Shown: positions 9,514 through 19,873, counted from the first letter of the stretch. The stretch is DNA of 64,000 nt from CBDBND01 sp965207985 (GCA_965207985.1 CBDBND010000013.1:1-64000), one strand, 5' to 3'. The notes: generated by a model not told the origin, from the letters alone. Program-made: numbers and translations.

Positions 9514-10437
9514 TCACGATCGTCTCAACGCATGGGTCAGATCGGACACCGGTCCGCCGCTTGCGAACGCCATGATCGCGTCAATGACGGCGTCTGGTCC
9601 CTTGTCGCCGTAATGTCGTGACAAAAGCGAATGCGCTTTATCGAGACGCTCCTGTTCAGTCGCGCGCACTTCCGGTGTGCCGCGCGGATGGATGACGTCC
9701 TGCGACACTGTTTTTCCGTCCGTTAGCGTCACCGTAACCACACCAGGCCGGCCTTCCGGCGTGTGCGCGTCAAGTGACGGATCGTGAGCAACGGAAATTT
9801 TTTCCATCAAAGGCGCCAGCGCAGTGAGATCGAGTAGCGCGTCGTCATCCAGTTGACCAAATTTTATCGCCGCCGCAACGGTGGCCTTGGCGCTGAAACG
9901 GGCGGCCAAATCGTTGCATGGGGCAGGGGAGTCGATCTCCATGGCTTCCCCGAAAGTGGCCACGTCTATCTTTTCAACCGTCTCTTCCTTAAGGCCATGT
10001 TCGGCGATGAGAAGATCCATGGCGTCATTAACGCCGTGCAGGTGCGCGCAGCTGGGATGAAGTTTGAGGTAGCCGTTAAGCACTTCGAACGCGGTCCAGC
10101 CACTGTCATTCAAATCTTCGTTTAATTTGGTTGAGTCGAACGCTGCGCCGAGCTTTGGGCCGTAAAACCGCTTCAGGCTTCCAAGGAGTGGTGTGAGTCC
10201 GGCGGCGGCACCTTCGGCAACGGCCAACGCATGGGTGGTCGCCATGGCGGGATAGAGGTGGTGCAAACTCGCGCTGGCGGCGGTGGTGAACCGGTCGAAG
10301 GACAAAGCAAGAGAGGCCGCCCCTTCGATCGCTGCTTCGATGACTGTTGCATCGCCGTTTGATAGCAAGTGGGCAGCCCCGGCCGCTGTGCCAATGGTGG
10401 CCCAGTTGCCGTTGTCGTGCAGCCAAGCGTCTCTCAA
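9514..10437 (-). pseudogene. MmgE/PrpD family protein, N-terminally truncated
   Basis: About 307 residues match the C-terminal two-thirds of the MmgE/PrpD family (2-methylcitrate dehydratase and relatives, usually about 450 residues): LKLHPSCAHLHGVNDA is the central substrate-site block, and VTVTLTDGKTV..DVIHPRGTPEV the C-terminal domain. The first 130 or so residues are missing. The frame is closed by a TAA only a few codons upstream of a weak TTG, where a TonB-receptor fragment begins on the other strand. I read this as a deletion that removed both 5' ends, so a functional product is unlikely. Its stop is 1 base after the end of ettA, tail to tail. Confidence 0.75.
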
Positions 10438-12123
10438 GGATGAAGCTTACAACGGTCGGCCCAACCGCGATGGCTCTTGTGACTCGCTATCTGCGCCGCT
10501 TGCGGCCGGTGAAGACCCACTGGCCCGCCATAATATCGGGTATCCCTGCGGCAAGGTGCCCAGCGTCGGCGACGTGGATCCTTCGACTATTTCGGGTGAT
10601 TACATCCTGAACGCCCAACTGCAAAGCACGTTGTTCGATGATGTAAATCCGACCTGGCTCGTCTTTGATCCCAATTTCAGCCGGGATAGTGGCACCAAAC
10701 GCCGGGCTCTTCAGGCCGATCTGCGGATCGATTACGACCATTCTTCCGGCTACTCGTTCAGTTCCTTGACGGCGTTCCATAAAGACAAACAACAAACCGT
10801 TCTTGATCTGAATTACCGGGATTTCCACGACATTCCCAATCCCCTGGCCTTCTTGGGACCGCCGCGTCTGCCGCACTTCAACACCACGCTGTTGAACCAG
10901 GGCAAGCAGAAGGATTGGAGCCAGGAATTGCGTGTAATATCCCGCAAGACGAGCGTTTCCGCTTTACTTTGGGCTTCAACTATCTTGATGCCCATTCGCC
11001 AGGCGGCACGGTCTACGGCAATCTGATCTTTGGACCGTTCTTTACGGCGACCATTACCCAGCGCGATGTTGAAACGCCTGCCGTATTCGGTGCCGCGTAT
11101 TACGACATCACACCGGAACTCACCCTGGGTGTCGAAGCCCGCTACCAATGGGATAAAATTTCTGAAACACCTTTGGTTCCCACGACGGGAATACCCATTG
11201 CCAATCCGACCACTTTGTCGAACACATTCAAGAGTTTCTCGCCGCGTGTGACGTTGGACTACAACTACGCGGAGGACTCGACAGTCTATGCCTTGTTCTC
11301 CCGCGGATTCCGGCCCGGTGGGTTCAACTCCACCCTGCAGACGGCAAATCAGGCCACTCTCGATGCTCTCCAGGCTGTGGTGCCTGATGCTGGTGTGACA
11401 TTCGACGAAGAAAAAGTCGATAACTACGAAATCGGCTTGAAGTCGTCGTGGCTCGATGGCCGGGCGCGCACCACCATCGCTTTGTACTACATGGAGTGGC
11501 TGAATGGTCAGAACCAGAGTTTGATCCCGGTCCAGGTTGGTGGCGTTGCCAACCTCATTGGCCTAACGGTCAACAACGGGATTGCCGAGCTGAAGGGTAT
11601 CGAGTTTGAAGGTGCCTTCCAGGCGACGGAAAATCTGAACATCTCCGGTAGCCTTGGCTACAATGACACGGAGTACAAAGATCCCGCTGCTAAAGGGAAT
11701 CTACCGTTCCGCTGTAGCCAGTGCAACGAGATCTATGGCAGCTTCGATGCGGTTGGTAATGAATTGCCCTACTCACCGAAGATTGCCTGGTCTCTGTCCG
11801 CCCAGTATGACGACAGCATCTCAGCCGATTGGGATTGGTATGGCCGCATTGACTGGGCCCATCAGGGCTCCAAATGGGCCGACCAAGCCAACGTCGCCAA
11901 GACGCGAGCCTACGATGTCGTCAATCTCCGCCTCGGTCTTCGTCAGGAAAACTTCTATATTGAAGCATTCGTGCAGAATGCCTTGGATCACGATGAATTC
12001 ATCCAAGGCCGTCAGGGCATTGACTTGAAGACGTTTGGTCCGTTCGCTCCGAACGCCAACGAAATCCGTCTTTCCCTGCCGATCCCGCGGACCTGGGGCA
12101 TGCGGGCTTCCTATAGCTTCTAA
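10438..12123 (+). pseudogene. TonB-dependent receptor, 5'-truncated and frameshifted
   Basis: Sequence typical of the barrel of a TonB-dependent outer-membrane receptor runs from about 10440 to the stop at 12123: LQADLRIDYDHSSGYSFSS, ALFSRGFRPGGFNS, KVDNYEIGLKSSWLDGR, GIAELKGIEFEG, and a C-terminal aromatic ending ASYSF. The signal peptide and plug domain are absent. A one-base frameshift lies near 10935-10940: LSQELRVIS-type sequence is in one frame, and PQDERFRFTLGFNYLD continues in another. It shares a breakpoint with the truncated MmgE/PrpD gene. A strong terminator follows at 12151. Confidence 0.85.
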
Positions 12124-12150
12124 GCCCGAAGACAGAACACTTACTAAGGC

Positions 12151-12183
12151 GACGGCCGGGATTTCCCGGCCGTCGTTTCTTTT
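12151..12183 (+). terminator. Rho-independent terminator after TonB-receptor relic
   Basis: A GC-rich perfect stem (ACGGCCGGGA / TCCCGGCCGT, minimal TT loop) is followed by CGTTTCTTTT. It lies 28 bases past the receptor stop and 80 bases before the next receptor, so it separates the two genes. Confidence 0.8.
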
Positions 12184-12265
12184 AAGGAAAACGCAAAAGA
12201 GTCATGTAGTGACCGGTGTTCGTGCAGCTCGTATATCGGCCACGCCAATACCTGTAAGTTGAAGT

Positions 12266-14392
12266 ATGCCGGTTACTCGTCTGTCGTTTCTTCCCTTTCT
12301 TAGCGCCCTTATAATCGCTTCTGTCGCTGGTTTCTCTGCCTTGGCGCAGACCAGCACTGCGTCCAATGACATCATCCGGTCCGAAGACGGCACGACGACC
12401 ATCTATCCCGCCAGCTATTTCGCTCAATACAATCCGATTTCCTTGAATGACATGCTGCAGCGGATCCCCGGGGTCACCATCAGCCAGTCTGTCGCGGAGG
12501 AGGAACGGCGCGGCCTGCGCGGCAACGAAGATGCCATCATGATCAACGGCCAGCAGGTCACCGGCAAAGACGCAGGCGGCTCTACGGCCCTGGTCAACAT
12601 TGCCGCCAATCAAGTGGACCGGATTGAGATCATTCGCGGCTCGACGGCGGAGGTGCAGACCACCTCGCAGCGCATCATCAATGTCATACTGCTGGAAGAT
12701 GGCGGCGACACCTTCACCATAACCATGGCTCTGCCGGTCTATCTCGGTGACAACTCCGTGCGGCCGACTGTCAATGCAACCTACGGCGTCAACTTGCCGG
12801 ATCGGAATTGGTCCTTGGCTTTTAACTCCATGCCCCGTTACCGGCCGTGGGAGCGGACCAAGGATACCTTCGACCTTGCGGGTCAACCCATCCTCAACAG
12901 CATCGAGACGGAACAGGCGGATTTTGTTTCCCTAAACGGCAGCGGGCGTTACGAGCAGTCGTTTCCCGGCGGCTCGCGCATTCAGCTCAACGGCCTGGTG
13001 CAATGGAGCAATGGAGACCGGGAACGCCGGGAAGTGTTACGCGATCCGGCCTTGCCGCCGGAAATCAGTTTGTTCTCGGACGTCCTCGAGGATGAGAACC
13101 GCGACACCTACACGGCAGAGGTATCCGCCGACTACAGCTTTCCTCTCAGCCCGCGCAGCACGTTCTCTTTGCTTGGTATCTACAACTGGGAAGAAGTAAA
13201 CAAACAGCGGGGCGTGTTCGACATCCTACCGTTGGACGAACCCCAATTGGTGAGCGAAGACCGCCTCGACACTAAAACCGAAACCATCATCCGCGGCACT
13301 TTCGATCACACGTTCTCTCCCACCGTCGGCTTTCAATTGGGCCTGGAAGGCACGCTCAACACGCAAAAGACGGACTTTGACCTGGCGACGCGGGTCGACG
13401 ATGTGCTGGTGCCAACGCCCCTGTTCAACAGTGACGGCACGGTTAAGGAATATAGAACGGAAGGTTTTACCACTTTGCGCTGGCGTCCGTTTGACACTCT
13501 TGAGACGGAATTTGGCATTGCGGTGGAGGCGTCTCAGATCAAACAAAACAGTGTCGACGTCAGCAGTTCGCGCTCTCTGGTGTTCGCTAAACCTTCTTTC
13601 AGCGCCTATTGGGACGTCACGCCCCGCAACAAATTGTTCTTCACTTTTGTGCGCGATGTGGATCAGCTGGATTTCGGTCAGTTCGTCGCCAACATCACCA
13701 CCACCGAACAGGAGCTTGAAGCGGGCAACCCGGACCTCAAACCGGTCCGTTCCTGGGATTACGAATTGGGACTGGAACACCGTCTGGCTGATGGACAAGG
13801 CGTGATCAGCGCTGCTTTGTTTTACCAGGATGTTCAGGACGTGCGCGGCCGGTTAAGAGCCTCTCCTGACAGTTTGGTCTCTTTTATCAGCAACATCGGC
13901 CCGGGGGAGGAATACGGGATCGATAGCGAAGTCAGTCTCGATTTCAGCCGTCTCGGCTGGTGGGATGGAGTGTTGACCGCCAATTACTTGCGCCGGAAAA
14001 CCAAGGTCACTGATCCCTTCGATAACGTTACCAGGCGTTTTGGTTTTACGACAAATTGGGAGTCCAGCGCCGAATACCGCCACGAGTTAAGAGGCTTCAT
14101 CGACGGCCACATCGGCTTCAACTACAGCCAGACGAGTGCGCGCTTTATCAATGACGTGGACAAACGGGACCGTCTAAAGACGCAGGCATCCCTGACCGTG
14201 ACCATAGAACACCGGCTCAACGACACCTTCCGCATCAATATTTCGTCCAACAATGTGCTGGATCAAAAGGAAACCCGATTCCGGGAGTTCTTTGCTTTTC
14301 TTCCCAGTGGCGGCCGCGAAGTCACGGCGACGCGCTTTCAACGGGCCGACTGGGGCCGCATCATCAACGTATTTCTACGGGCGACGTTTTAG
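12266..14392 (+). CDS. TonB-dependent outer-membrane receptor
   Basis: The 708-residue protein starts with a signal peptide (MPVTRLSFLPFLSALIIASV..ALA). A plug domain follows at about residues 40-140: SLNDMLQRIPGVTI, RGLRGNEDAIMINGQQV, NQVDRIEIIRGSTAEV. The rest is a 22-strand-type barrel ending in a C-terminal aromatic (VFLRATF). It is somewhat shorter than typical siderophore receptors, with no recognisable TonB box. The ligand is unknown. No TonB, ExbB/D or periplasmic partner genes are near, so it must rely on a system elsewhere. It overlaps the mlaC-type gene tail to tail by 4 bases. Confidence 0.9.
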   Translation: MPVTRLSFLPFLSALIIASVAGFSALAQTSTASNDIIRSEDGTTTIYPASYFAQYNPISLNDMLQRIPGVTISQSVAEEERRGLRGNEDAIMINGQQVTGKDAGGSTALVNIAANQVDRIEIIRGSTAEVQTTSQRIINVILLEDGGDTFTITMALPVYLGDNSVRPTVNATYGVNLPDRNWSLAFNSMPRYRPWERTKDTFDLAGQPILNSIETEQADFVSLNGSGRYEQSFPGGSRIQLNGLVQWSNGDRERREVLRDPALPPEISLFSDVLEDENRDTYTAEVSADYSFPLSPRSTFSLLGIYNWEEVNKQRGVFDILPLDEPQLVSEDRLDTKTETIIRGTFDHTFSPTVGFQLGLEGTLNTQKTDFDLATRVDDVLVPTPLFNSDGTVKEYRTEGFTTLRWRPFDTLETEFGIAVEASQIKQNSVDVSSSRSLVFAKPSFSAYWDVTPRNKLFFTFVRDVDQLDFGQFVANITTTEQELEAGNPDLKPVRSWDYELGLEHRLADGQGVISAALFYQDVQDVRGRLRASPDSLVSFISNIGPGEEYGIDSEVSLDFSRLGWWDGVLTANYLRRKTKVTDPFDNVTRRFGFTTNWESSAEYRHELRGFIDGHIGFNYSQTSARFINDVDKRDRLKTQASLTVTIEHRLNDTFRINISSNNVLDQKETRFREFFAFLPSGGREVTATRFQRADWGRIINVFLRATF

Positions 14393-14997
14393 GACGCTGC
14401 GAGGTTTTCCACCTGACGCCGCAGCTGGGTGAGGAGGCCGTTGACGCCTCCGTTTTGGCGTATCACCGATGCATAATCCTGCCGGTAAGTAATGGCCATG
14501 CTGACTCCTTCGACAATGACGTCGACAATGCGCAACCCTTCTTCCCGTAAACGCAGGCGCCATTGCACGGCAACGGTTTGGCCATTGGTGTCGATCAGGA
14601 CGCTGTCTACGAGGGTCCCTGTCTCTCCGTCGGGCACTGTTCCTTTGACGTCAATGGTCTGGCCATCGTACTCACCGAACCGGCGCGACCATGTGTAGAC
14701 GATCACATCTTCGAACAGCTGCAAAAATTCCGACTTCTGATTTTCGTTGGCGCGGCGCCAATTGCGGGCGAGAACAAATCTGCCGATGGCAGGGATATCG
14801 AATCCATCATTGAATAGAGTGCGAAACCTGTCTGTCTTTTCCGTATCGCTGACGTCCGCCGTCAATATGTCGTCAATACCCACTTGCGCGAAGTGATTGA
14901 TGAAAGCCGTTGGTTCAGTCCGCCAGGCTTCTTCTGCGGCCTGCGACGACGTGAATCCAAAGAAGACAATGAAGCTAAGTGCAATCATGCAGGTCAT
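14389..14997 (-). CDS. mlaC: MlaC-family phospholipid-binding periplasmic protein
   Basis: The 202-residue protein has an N-terminal signal (TCMIALSFIVFFGFTSSQAA) and the MlaC/Ttg2D/HpnM fold: FRTLFNDGFDIPAIGRFVLARNWR, then EFLQLFEDVIVYTWSRRF, VQWRLR and GLRIVDVIVEGVSMAITYRQDY, which is the best family signature. MlaC ferries phospholipids between the outer-membrane MlaA complex and the inner-membrane MlaFEDB transporter. Its start overlaps the mlaA stop (ATGA), so the two are translationally coupled; mlaFED is not in the window. Confidence 0.9.
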   Translation of the reverse strand: MTCMIALSFIVFFGFTSSQAAEEAWRTEPTAFINHFAQVGIDDILTADVSDTEKTDRFRTLFNDGFDIPAIGRFVLARNWRRANENQKSEFLQLFEDVIVYTWSRRFGEYDGQTIDVKGTVPDGETGTLVDSVLIDTNGQTVAVQWRLRLREEGLRIVDVIVEGVSMAITYRQDYASVIRQNGGVNGLLTQLRRQVENLAAS

Positions 14998-15872
14998 TGG
15001 CTTGCTCCGCTGGTCGATTGCATGAACGTAAGCTGGTCCGACGAGCTTGGCTGCGTGGCGCTGAACGGATCGCCATCGCCGTCGTCAAAATCGTCAAATT
15101 CATCAAGATCTGGAAGAGGGGCGGGGGCACCGTTGCGGATGGCTCTCCCCCGATTTTGCCGATAGGCGGCACGCAGAGCAGCGTAGTAGTCAATGGACGA
15201 GGCTTTCAGGTCGTCCAAAACCGGCCCTGCCCGGTATTTCGCATCGAACGCAATCCCGTAGAAGTAGGCCACTTGCCACCAGAAGGGATTGTCCGCATAG
15301 CCCACCCAGGCCATGGGATCCGAACTGAAGGCATCGGCCACATATCCGGTGAGATCCCGCGTACCGGACGGGCCGAGGATCGGCACATATAAATACGGCC
15401 CTTCACCGACACCCCATACCGCCAATGTCTGCCCTAAATCTTCCGAATGGTAGGGCAGGCCCATGCGTGTAGCGACGTCAAACAGGCCGAGGACGCCGAT
15501 GGTTGAGTTGACGACAAAGCGTCCAGTTGTAATTCCTGCGCGTCGTCCTTCCCCTTGCAAAAGATCGTTTGCCAGCGTGATGGGCGAACGGAAATTTCGA
15601 ATCACGTTGGTTACGCCTTGGCGGCCCGGTTCCGGAACAATGGTCTCGTACACGGCGATAAAAGGATTGAACAAGACCGTATCCAAGCCTTGATCCAACT
15701 GCAGCATGGCCCGGTTCCACGGCTCCAAAGGATCATTGATTTCTTCATAGGCACGCACCGCTTCCACATCCGACGCCGGCGGCTTGGTTGCACAGGCCGA
15801 AAGGTGAGCGGCCAACAAAGCGGGGACGAGAATGCGATATATGGGCGTAAAGAAAGTTTTCAGTTGCACCAT
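14994..15872 (-). CDS. mlaA: MlaA (VacJ) family lipoprotein
   Basis: The 292-residue protein carries a lipoprotein signal with lipobox LSAC and acylated Cys27. The VacJ/MlaA core includes INDPLEPWNRAML, VTNVIRNFRSPITLANDLLQG, RFVVNSTIGVLGLFDVA, EDLGQTLAVWGVGEGPYL and PILGPSGTRDL. It sits in the outer membrane and removes misplaced phospholipid from the outer leaflet, handing it to MlaC. The C-terminus is an acidic, low-complexity tail (DEFDDFDDGDGD) beyond the family core. First gene of a two-gene operon with mlaC. Confidence 0.92.
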   Translation of the reverse strand: MVQLKTFFTPIYRILVPALLAAHLSACATKPPASDVEAVRAYEEINDPLEPWNRAMLQLDQGLDTVLFNPFIAVYETIVPEPGRQGVTNVIRNFRSPITLANDLLQGEGRRAGITTGRFVVNSTIGVLGLFDVATRMGLPYHSEDLGQTLAVWGVGEGPYLYVPILGPSGTRDLTGYVADAFSSDPMAWVGYADNPFWWQVAYFYGIAFDAKYRAGPVLDDLKASSIDYYAALRAAYRQNRGRAIRNGAPAPLPDLDEFDDFDDGDGDPFSATQPSSSDQLTFMQSTSGASQ

Positions 15873-16103
15873 AGATAACTCTTACACGGCAAAAGAATAG
15901 CAATAAACCGCAGAAATCCGGCCTTTATCGACGGGTTGAGGTATCACAACACGGTCTCCATGGCCATACACGTTTCTGCGACAGTCCCATGCGTCAAATC
16001 GATGGCTCCCTGATTTATGCCGTCTTGGTTTTCATTCCACCTCTAAGCCTGATAGAAATCGCTCGCCCATTGTGACATCAAAAGCACAGTTTTTGAGGAC
16101 TGC

Positions 16104-17009
16104 GTGCCTGAGAATAACCACATTACCAGTGATGGTTCTCCGTTGATTGAACGGATTCCCGCAGATGTGCAGGTATCCTTCGAATTTTTTCCTCCCAAGA
16201 CGGAAAAAATGCATGCCAGACTCTGGACAGCCATTGAACGACTGGCGCCACTCAAGCCACGCTTCGTTTCCGTCACCTATGGTGCGGGCGGGTCAACACG
16301 TGAGCGCACACATGACACGGTTGTACGCATTCAAAAGGAGACCCATCTCGTTGCTGCGGCACATCTGACTTGTGTCGGTGCATCGCGCGGTGAAGTGGAT
16401 GACGTTGCGCGTCACTATTGGGACTCAGGTATCAAACACATTGTTGCGCTGAGAGGTGATCCACCCCAAGGAGACGACACCTTCAAACCTCATCCTGATG
16501 GGTATGCCTATGCGTCCGATCTGGTGGAAGGATTGAAAAAGGTGGCTGACTTTGAAATCAGCGTGGCCGCCTATCCGGAAACGCATATTGAAGCGAAAAG
16601 TCCCGAAGCGGATCTCGACTACCTCAAGCGTAAGATTGACGCTGGCGCCACAAGGGCTATTACACAACTATTTTTCGATCCGACTGTTTTTCTCCGCTTT
16701 CGTGACCACGCTGTTGCAGCGGGAGTGACCGTCCCCATCGTGCCGGGCCTTCTGCCCATCACCAATTTCAAACAGAACATGAACTTTGCCACAAAAACCG
16801 GATCCTCCGTTCCCCCTTGGTTGTTTGATTTATTTGAGGGTTTAGATGACGACCCGGCAACGCGCGAAATGGTGGCGGCAAGCCTTGCGGTTGAACAGGT
16901 CAAATGTCTGGTCGCCGATGGGGTTTCAGAATTTCATTTCTATACACTCAACAAGGCGGATTTGAGTTACGCTATCTGCCATGTGCTTGGCATCAGACCG
17001 GAGCCATAA
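16104..17009 (+). CDS. metF: Methylenetetrahydrofolate reductase
   Basis: The 301-residue protein matches MetF (E. coli 296): VSFEFFPPKTEKM at the start, FVSVTYGAGGSTRERT, HLTCVGASRGEV, HIVALRGDPP (folate/NADH site), DLDYLKRKIDAGATRAITQLFFD and VPIVPGLLPITNF. It reduces 5,10-methylene- to 5-methyl-tetrahydrofolate with FAD, feeding methionine synthesis. Translation begins at a GTG with a TGAGGA site. The ClC gene follows after 24 bases in the same direction. I looked for a SAM/SAH riboswitch in the 230-base leader and saw none. Confidence 0.95.
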   Translation: MPENNHITSDGSPLIERIPADVQVSFEFFPPKTEKMHARLWTAIERLAPLKPRFVSVTYGAGGSTRERTHDTVVRIQKETHLVAAAHLTCVGASRGEVDDVARHYWDSGIKHIVALRGDPPQGDDTFKPHPDGYAYASDLVEGLKKVADFEISVAAYPETHIEAKSPEADLDYLKRKIDAGATRAITQLFFDPTVFLRFRDHAVAAGVTVPIVPGLLPITNFKQNMNFATKTGSSVPPWLFDLFEGLDDDPATREMVAASLAVEQVKCLVADGVSEFHFYTLNKADLSYAICHVLGIRPEP

Positions 17010-17033
17010 CCATTCGAGTCGAAACACCTGATC

Positions 17034-18809
17034 ATGGCGACCGATAGCGCACATCCCGTTCGGGAGCGTCTCATCGCCTTCGTGCGTCACGATAATTTGG
17101 TCCTCGCCATTCTTGCTGTCGTGATCGGCGTCATCGTTGGCTGGGCCATTGTTGGCTTCCGCGAATTGATCAATCTTGTTCAGGCTATTTCCTATGGATC
17201 AGGCGGTGAAAACCTGGCGACCATCGCGAGTAACTTACCAGCCTGGCAGGTGATTGCCGCACCGACCGTGGGTGGCATTCTCATCGGATTGTTTTACCGC
17301 TACCTCATGCCTGGTGGGAAACCTCAAGGCCCAGCCCAAGTGATACAGGCCAGCGCGTTGCACGGAGGCCGTCTGCCATTGTGGCCGGGCGTGATGGCGA
17401 CGGTCGGGAGTGCCGCGTCCATCGGTGTCGGAGCCTCCGTCGGTAGGGAAGGGCCGGCCGTGCTGTTCGGCTCAACCATAAGCTCTTTTATGAGCCAACA
17501 GCTGGGTCTGGGTCGTGCAGCAACGAGAATTTTGCTGGGATGTGGTGCGGCCGCAGCCGTGTCGTCGTCGTTCAATGCGCCCATTGCCGGTGCCCTTTTC
17601 GCCCATGAAGTAATCGTCGGCCATTACGCGTTGAGTGCGTTCGCCCCTGTCGTGCTTGCCAGCATCGCCGCGACCATGGTGACGCGCAGCGTCTACGGTG
17701 ATTTCCCAGCCTTTAGCGTACCGCCGCTGGAAAGCGTCTATTGGATCGAGTTTCCCGCATTTGCCATCACGGGGATCGCCTGTGGTTTGGCGGCAGTGGT
17801 TATGATGCGTGGAATCGAAATCGTCCGCGCCACCGGCAACCGGTTGAACCTGCCCGTTGCCCTGCGGCCCGCCCTGGCTGGCTTTCTCATTGGCCTGATC
17901 GCCTTGGAGCTGCCCGATATCCTCGGCATCGGCTACGAGCAGACCGACAATGCGCTGCGTAATCTCTATCCCATCGCCACTGTGTTTGCTCTCATAGCCG
18001 CCAAACTCTTGGCGACATCATTGTGTTTGGGCTGGGGCTTTGGCGGAGGTGTGTTCAGTCCTTCCGTGGCCACGGGGGCCCTTGTCGGCGTGGCCGTGGG
18101 CACGTTGGCCACTATGGCTGGACCAGAACTATCCTCCGGTCCGGCGGCTTACGCCATGGTCGGCATGGGGTCCATGGCCGCCGCCGTGCTCGGTGCACCC
18201 ATTTCCACCACGCTCATCATCTTTGAATTGACCGGCGACTACACGCTCACCATTGCGGCCATGGCCGGTGTGGTCATTGCCACCATGGTGAGCACGCATT
18301 TTTATGGTCAAAAGTCCTTCTTCCTCGCTCAGCTGAGTCATACCGGCATTGTTCTTGACGGGGGAAGGGACGTAAGTGCCCTTAAGGGTACGAATGTCAT
18401 CGATTCCCTTGCCGAGAGTGTGTGCACTTGCACGCCGCAATCAAGCCGCGCACATGTGAGATCCCTTCTGCTGACCAACAATACGGATGAAGTGTTTGTT
18501 GTTGATGACAACGGCACTTTCAGGGGCGTTGTAACTGGTTCTGATTTGGACGGCGTCCAAGAAGATGACGAAACGGAAACGGTCGAACCTCTTATTCACG
18601 ACGCGAAGTCGGTGGTCTTCGCAAACGACACAATCGAAAACGCGGTACGCTCGATCTTAGCCATCAAGGTCGATCGTTTACCCGTCATCGAAGACGACGA
18701 AACCCATCGATTTGTCGGTGCTGTCGCCGCCCAGGATCTGCTGAGATCGGTCAATTTGGCTCTTCTGGATGTCACAGCAGAAGATCAGGACAATACCCCT
18801 GACCGTTAG
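17034..18809 (+). CDS. ClC-type chloride channel/antiporter with CBS domain pair
   Basis: The 591-residue protein has about ten to twelve membrane segments up to residue 430 and the ClC signatures GASVGREGPAVLFGS (anion-site loop with the gating Glu region) and GWGFGGGVFSPSVATGAL. A cytoplasmic tail of about 150 residues contains two CBS units (VRSLLLTNNTDEVFVVDDNG; VRSILAIKVDRLPVIEDDE). ClC proteins move chloride or exchange it for protons, and CBS pairs often bind adenine nucleotides. Whether this one is a channel or an exchanger cannot be decided here. It probably shares a transcript with metF, without obvious functional link. Confidence 0.9.
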   Translation: MATDSAHPVRERLIAFVRHDNLVLAILAVVIGVIVGWAIVGFRELINLVQAISYGSGGENLATIASNLPAWQVIAAPTVGGILIGLFYRYLMPGGKPQGPAQVIQASALHGGRLPLWPGVMATVGSAASIGVGASVGREGPAVLFGSTISSFMSQQLGLGRAATRILLGCGAAAAVSSSFNAPIAGALFAHEVIVGHYALSAFAPVVLASIAATMVTRSVYGDFPAFSVPPLESVYWIEFPAFAITGIACGLAAVVMMRGIEIVRATGNRLNLPVALRPALAGFLIGLIALELPDILGIGYEQTDNALRNLYPIATVFALIAAKLLATSLCLGWGFGGGVFSPSVATGALVGVAVGTLATMAGPELSSGPAAYAMVGMGSMAAAVLGAPISTTLIIFELTGDYTLTIAAMAGVVIATMVSTHFYGQKSFFLAQLSHTGIVLDGGRDVSALKGTNVIDSLAESVCTCTPQSSRAHVRSLLLTNNTDEVFVVDDNGTFRGVVTGSDLDGVQEDDETETVEPLIHDAKSVVFANDTIENAVRSILAIKVDRLPVIEDDETHRFVGAVAAQDLLRSVNLALLDVTAEDQDNTPDR

Positions 18810-18836
18810 TCAGTTTTTGCAAAGCTCAAATTCTAT

Positions 18837-19769
18837 TTAACCCGCCTGATCCAGCACGCTACCCGGATCGGCCAAGGCATCCGGATAAAACCTTTCAGAA
18901 AATGACCGGTAATCATCGGGCAATCCGTCCACGTCGAAGGTTCTGCTACCCATGGCATGGGAGGTGGTGTGCCCGGGGTGATCCCCCATCTCCATCCACG
19001 GCCGCCAGCTGGTGATACCGGTATAGCCAAGTGTTGAGTTCAAGGCCGGCAAGTCCGGGTTCATAACCTCGTCGTAAGGCGCCTTGTAGGTTACCGACTC
19101 GCTGTAGACCACTTTTCGTGCACCGGTGTCAGCCGGCGTGAGAGCAGCGCTGGACGCTTCGGTAATCCACACATTGCCTTCTTTCACCGTTACCGGACCG
19201 AGCCAGCGTTCGAAGCGCATGGAGCCTTGCGGACGCATAGCGGTTTCCGAGTCCGAACGCTCCTCCTCCTCGACGGTTATTTCCTCACCGCCCATTTCCC
19301 GCAATTCGTGGAAGGCCGGCTTGACGACAGACTGACCGGGCCCAAGCATAAGACGCGGCACCTCAACTGTCTTGCCGGTATAGGGCATGGTGAGCGTGTT
19401 GAGCACATCTCTGGTTTCTAGGTCCGTGTAAAACGCCAGTTCAAAACTGGTCAGGGAGATGGAGCCGTCATCCAGCACACGGTTGCGGGCGAAGGTGCCG
19501 GTGACCATACCCATTAGCGGAATGATTTCCGCATCGACCACGCCATAGCGCTGTCCTTTAAGCCAGCCCATGGAAATGCGGCCGTCTTCACTGCCGCGTA
19601 TGCGGAACAGGGTGCGCAGCACGCTGACAGGATCATCAGGATCGAAGTGACCTGCTGCGCGGGCAGGTGGGATTCTCAGAGCATTGGTGGTGAGGACGGC
19701 CGCCGCCGTCCCTAATCCCAAGGTGTGCCGGCGTGACAATACCGGAAGAGTAAAACGGTTTTTCAACAT
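18837..19769 (-). CDS. Tat-exported DUF1838 family protein (second intact copy)
   Basis: The 310-residue protein has a twin-arginine signal (LSRRHTLGLGTAAAVL) with a cut near PARA. The mature domain shows DUF1838 features: RGSEDGRISMGWLKGQRYGVV at the start, TMPYTGKTVEVPRL in the middle, and the C-terminal block SWRPWMEMGDHPGHTTSHAMG. This is a closer match to the family C-terminal motif than the copy at 5522, and the two are clearly divergent. Function is unknown. It is divergent from the solute-binding protein at 19874 and converges with the ClC gene. Confidence 0.75.
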   Translation of the reverse strand: MLKNRFTLPVLSRRHTLGLGTAAAVLTTNALRIPPARAAGHFDPDDPVSVLRTLFRIRGSEDGRISMGWLKGQRYGVVDAEIIPLMGMVTGTFARNRVLDDGSISLTSFELAFYTDLETRDVLNTLTMPYTGKTVEVPRLMLGPGQSVVKPAFHELREMGGEEITVEEEERSDSETAMRPQGSMRFERWLGPVTVKEGNVWITEASSAALTPADTGARKVVYSESVTYKAPYDEVMNPDLPALNSTLGYTGITSWRPWMEMGDHPGHTTSHAMGSRTFDVDGLPDDYRSFSERFYPDALADPGSVLDQAG

Positions 19770-19873
19770 GGCTTGCAGTCCCCGATTGTGAAGTCCGGGG
19801 ATGTTCGCACAAACGTGGCCGCCTGTTCAAACCGGCGATTCAATTCTTGTCTCAGACTCTCTAGGATGCGGCC

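Noticed and set aside
15880..16103. Possible SAM or SAH riboswitch upstream of metF
   Set aside because: No conserved core or pairing of the known classes could be found by eye in the leader.
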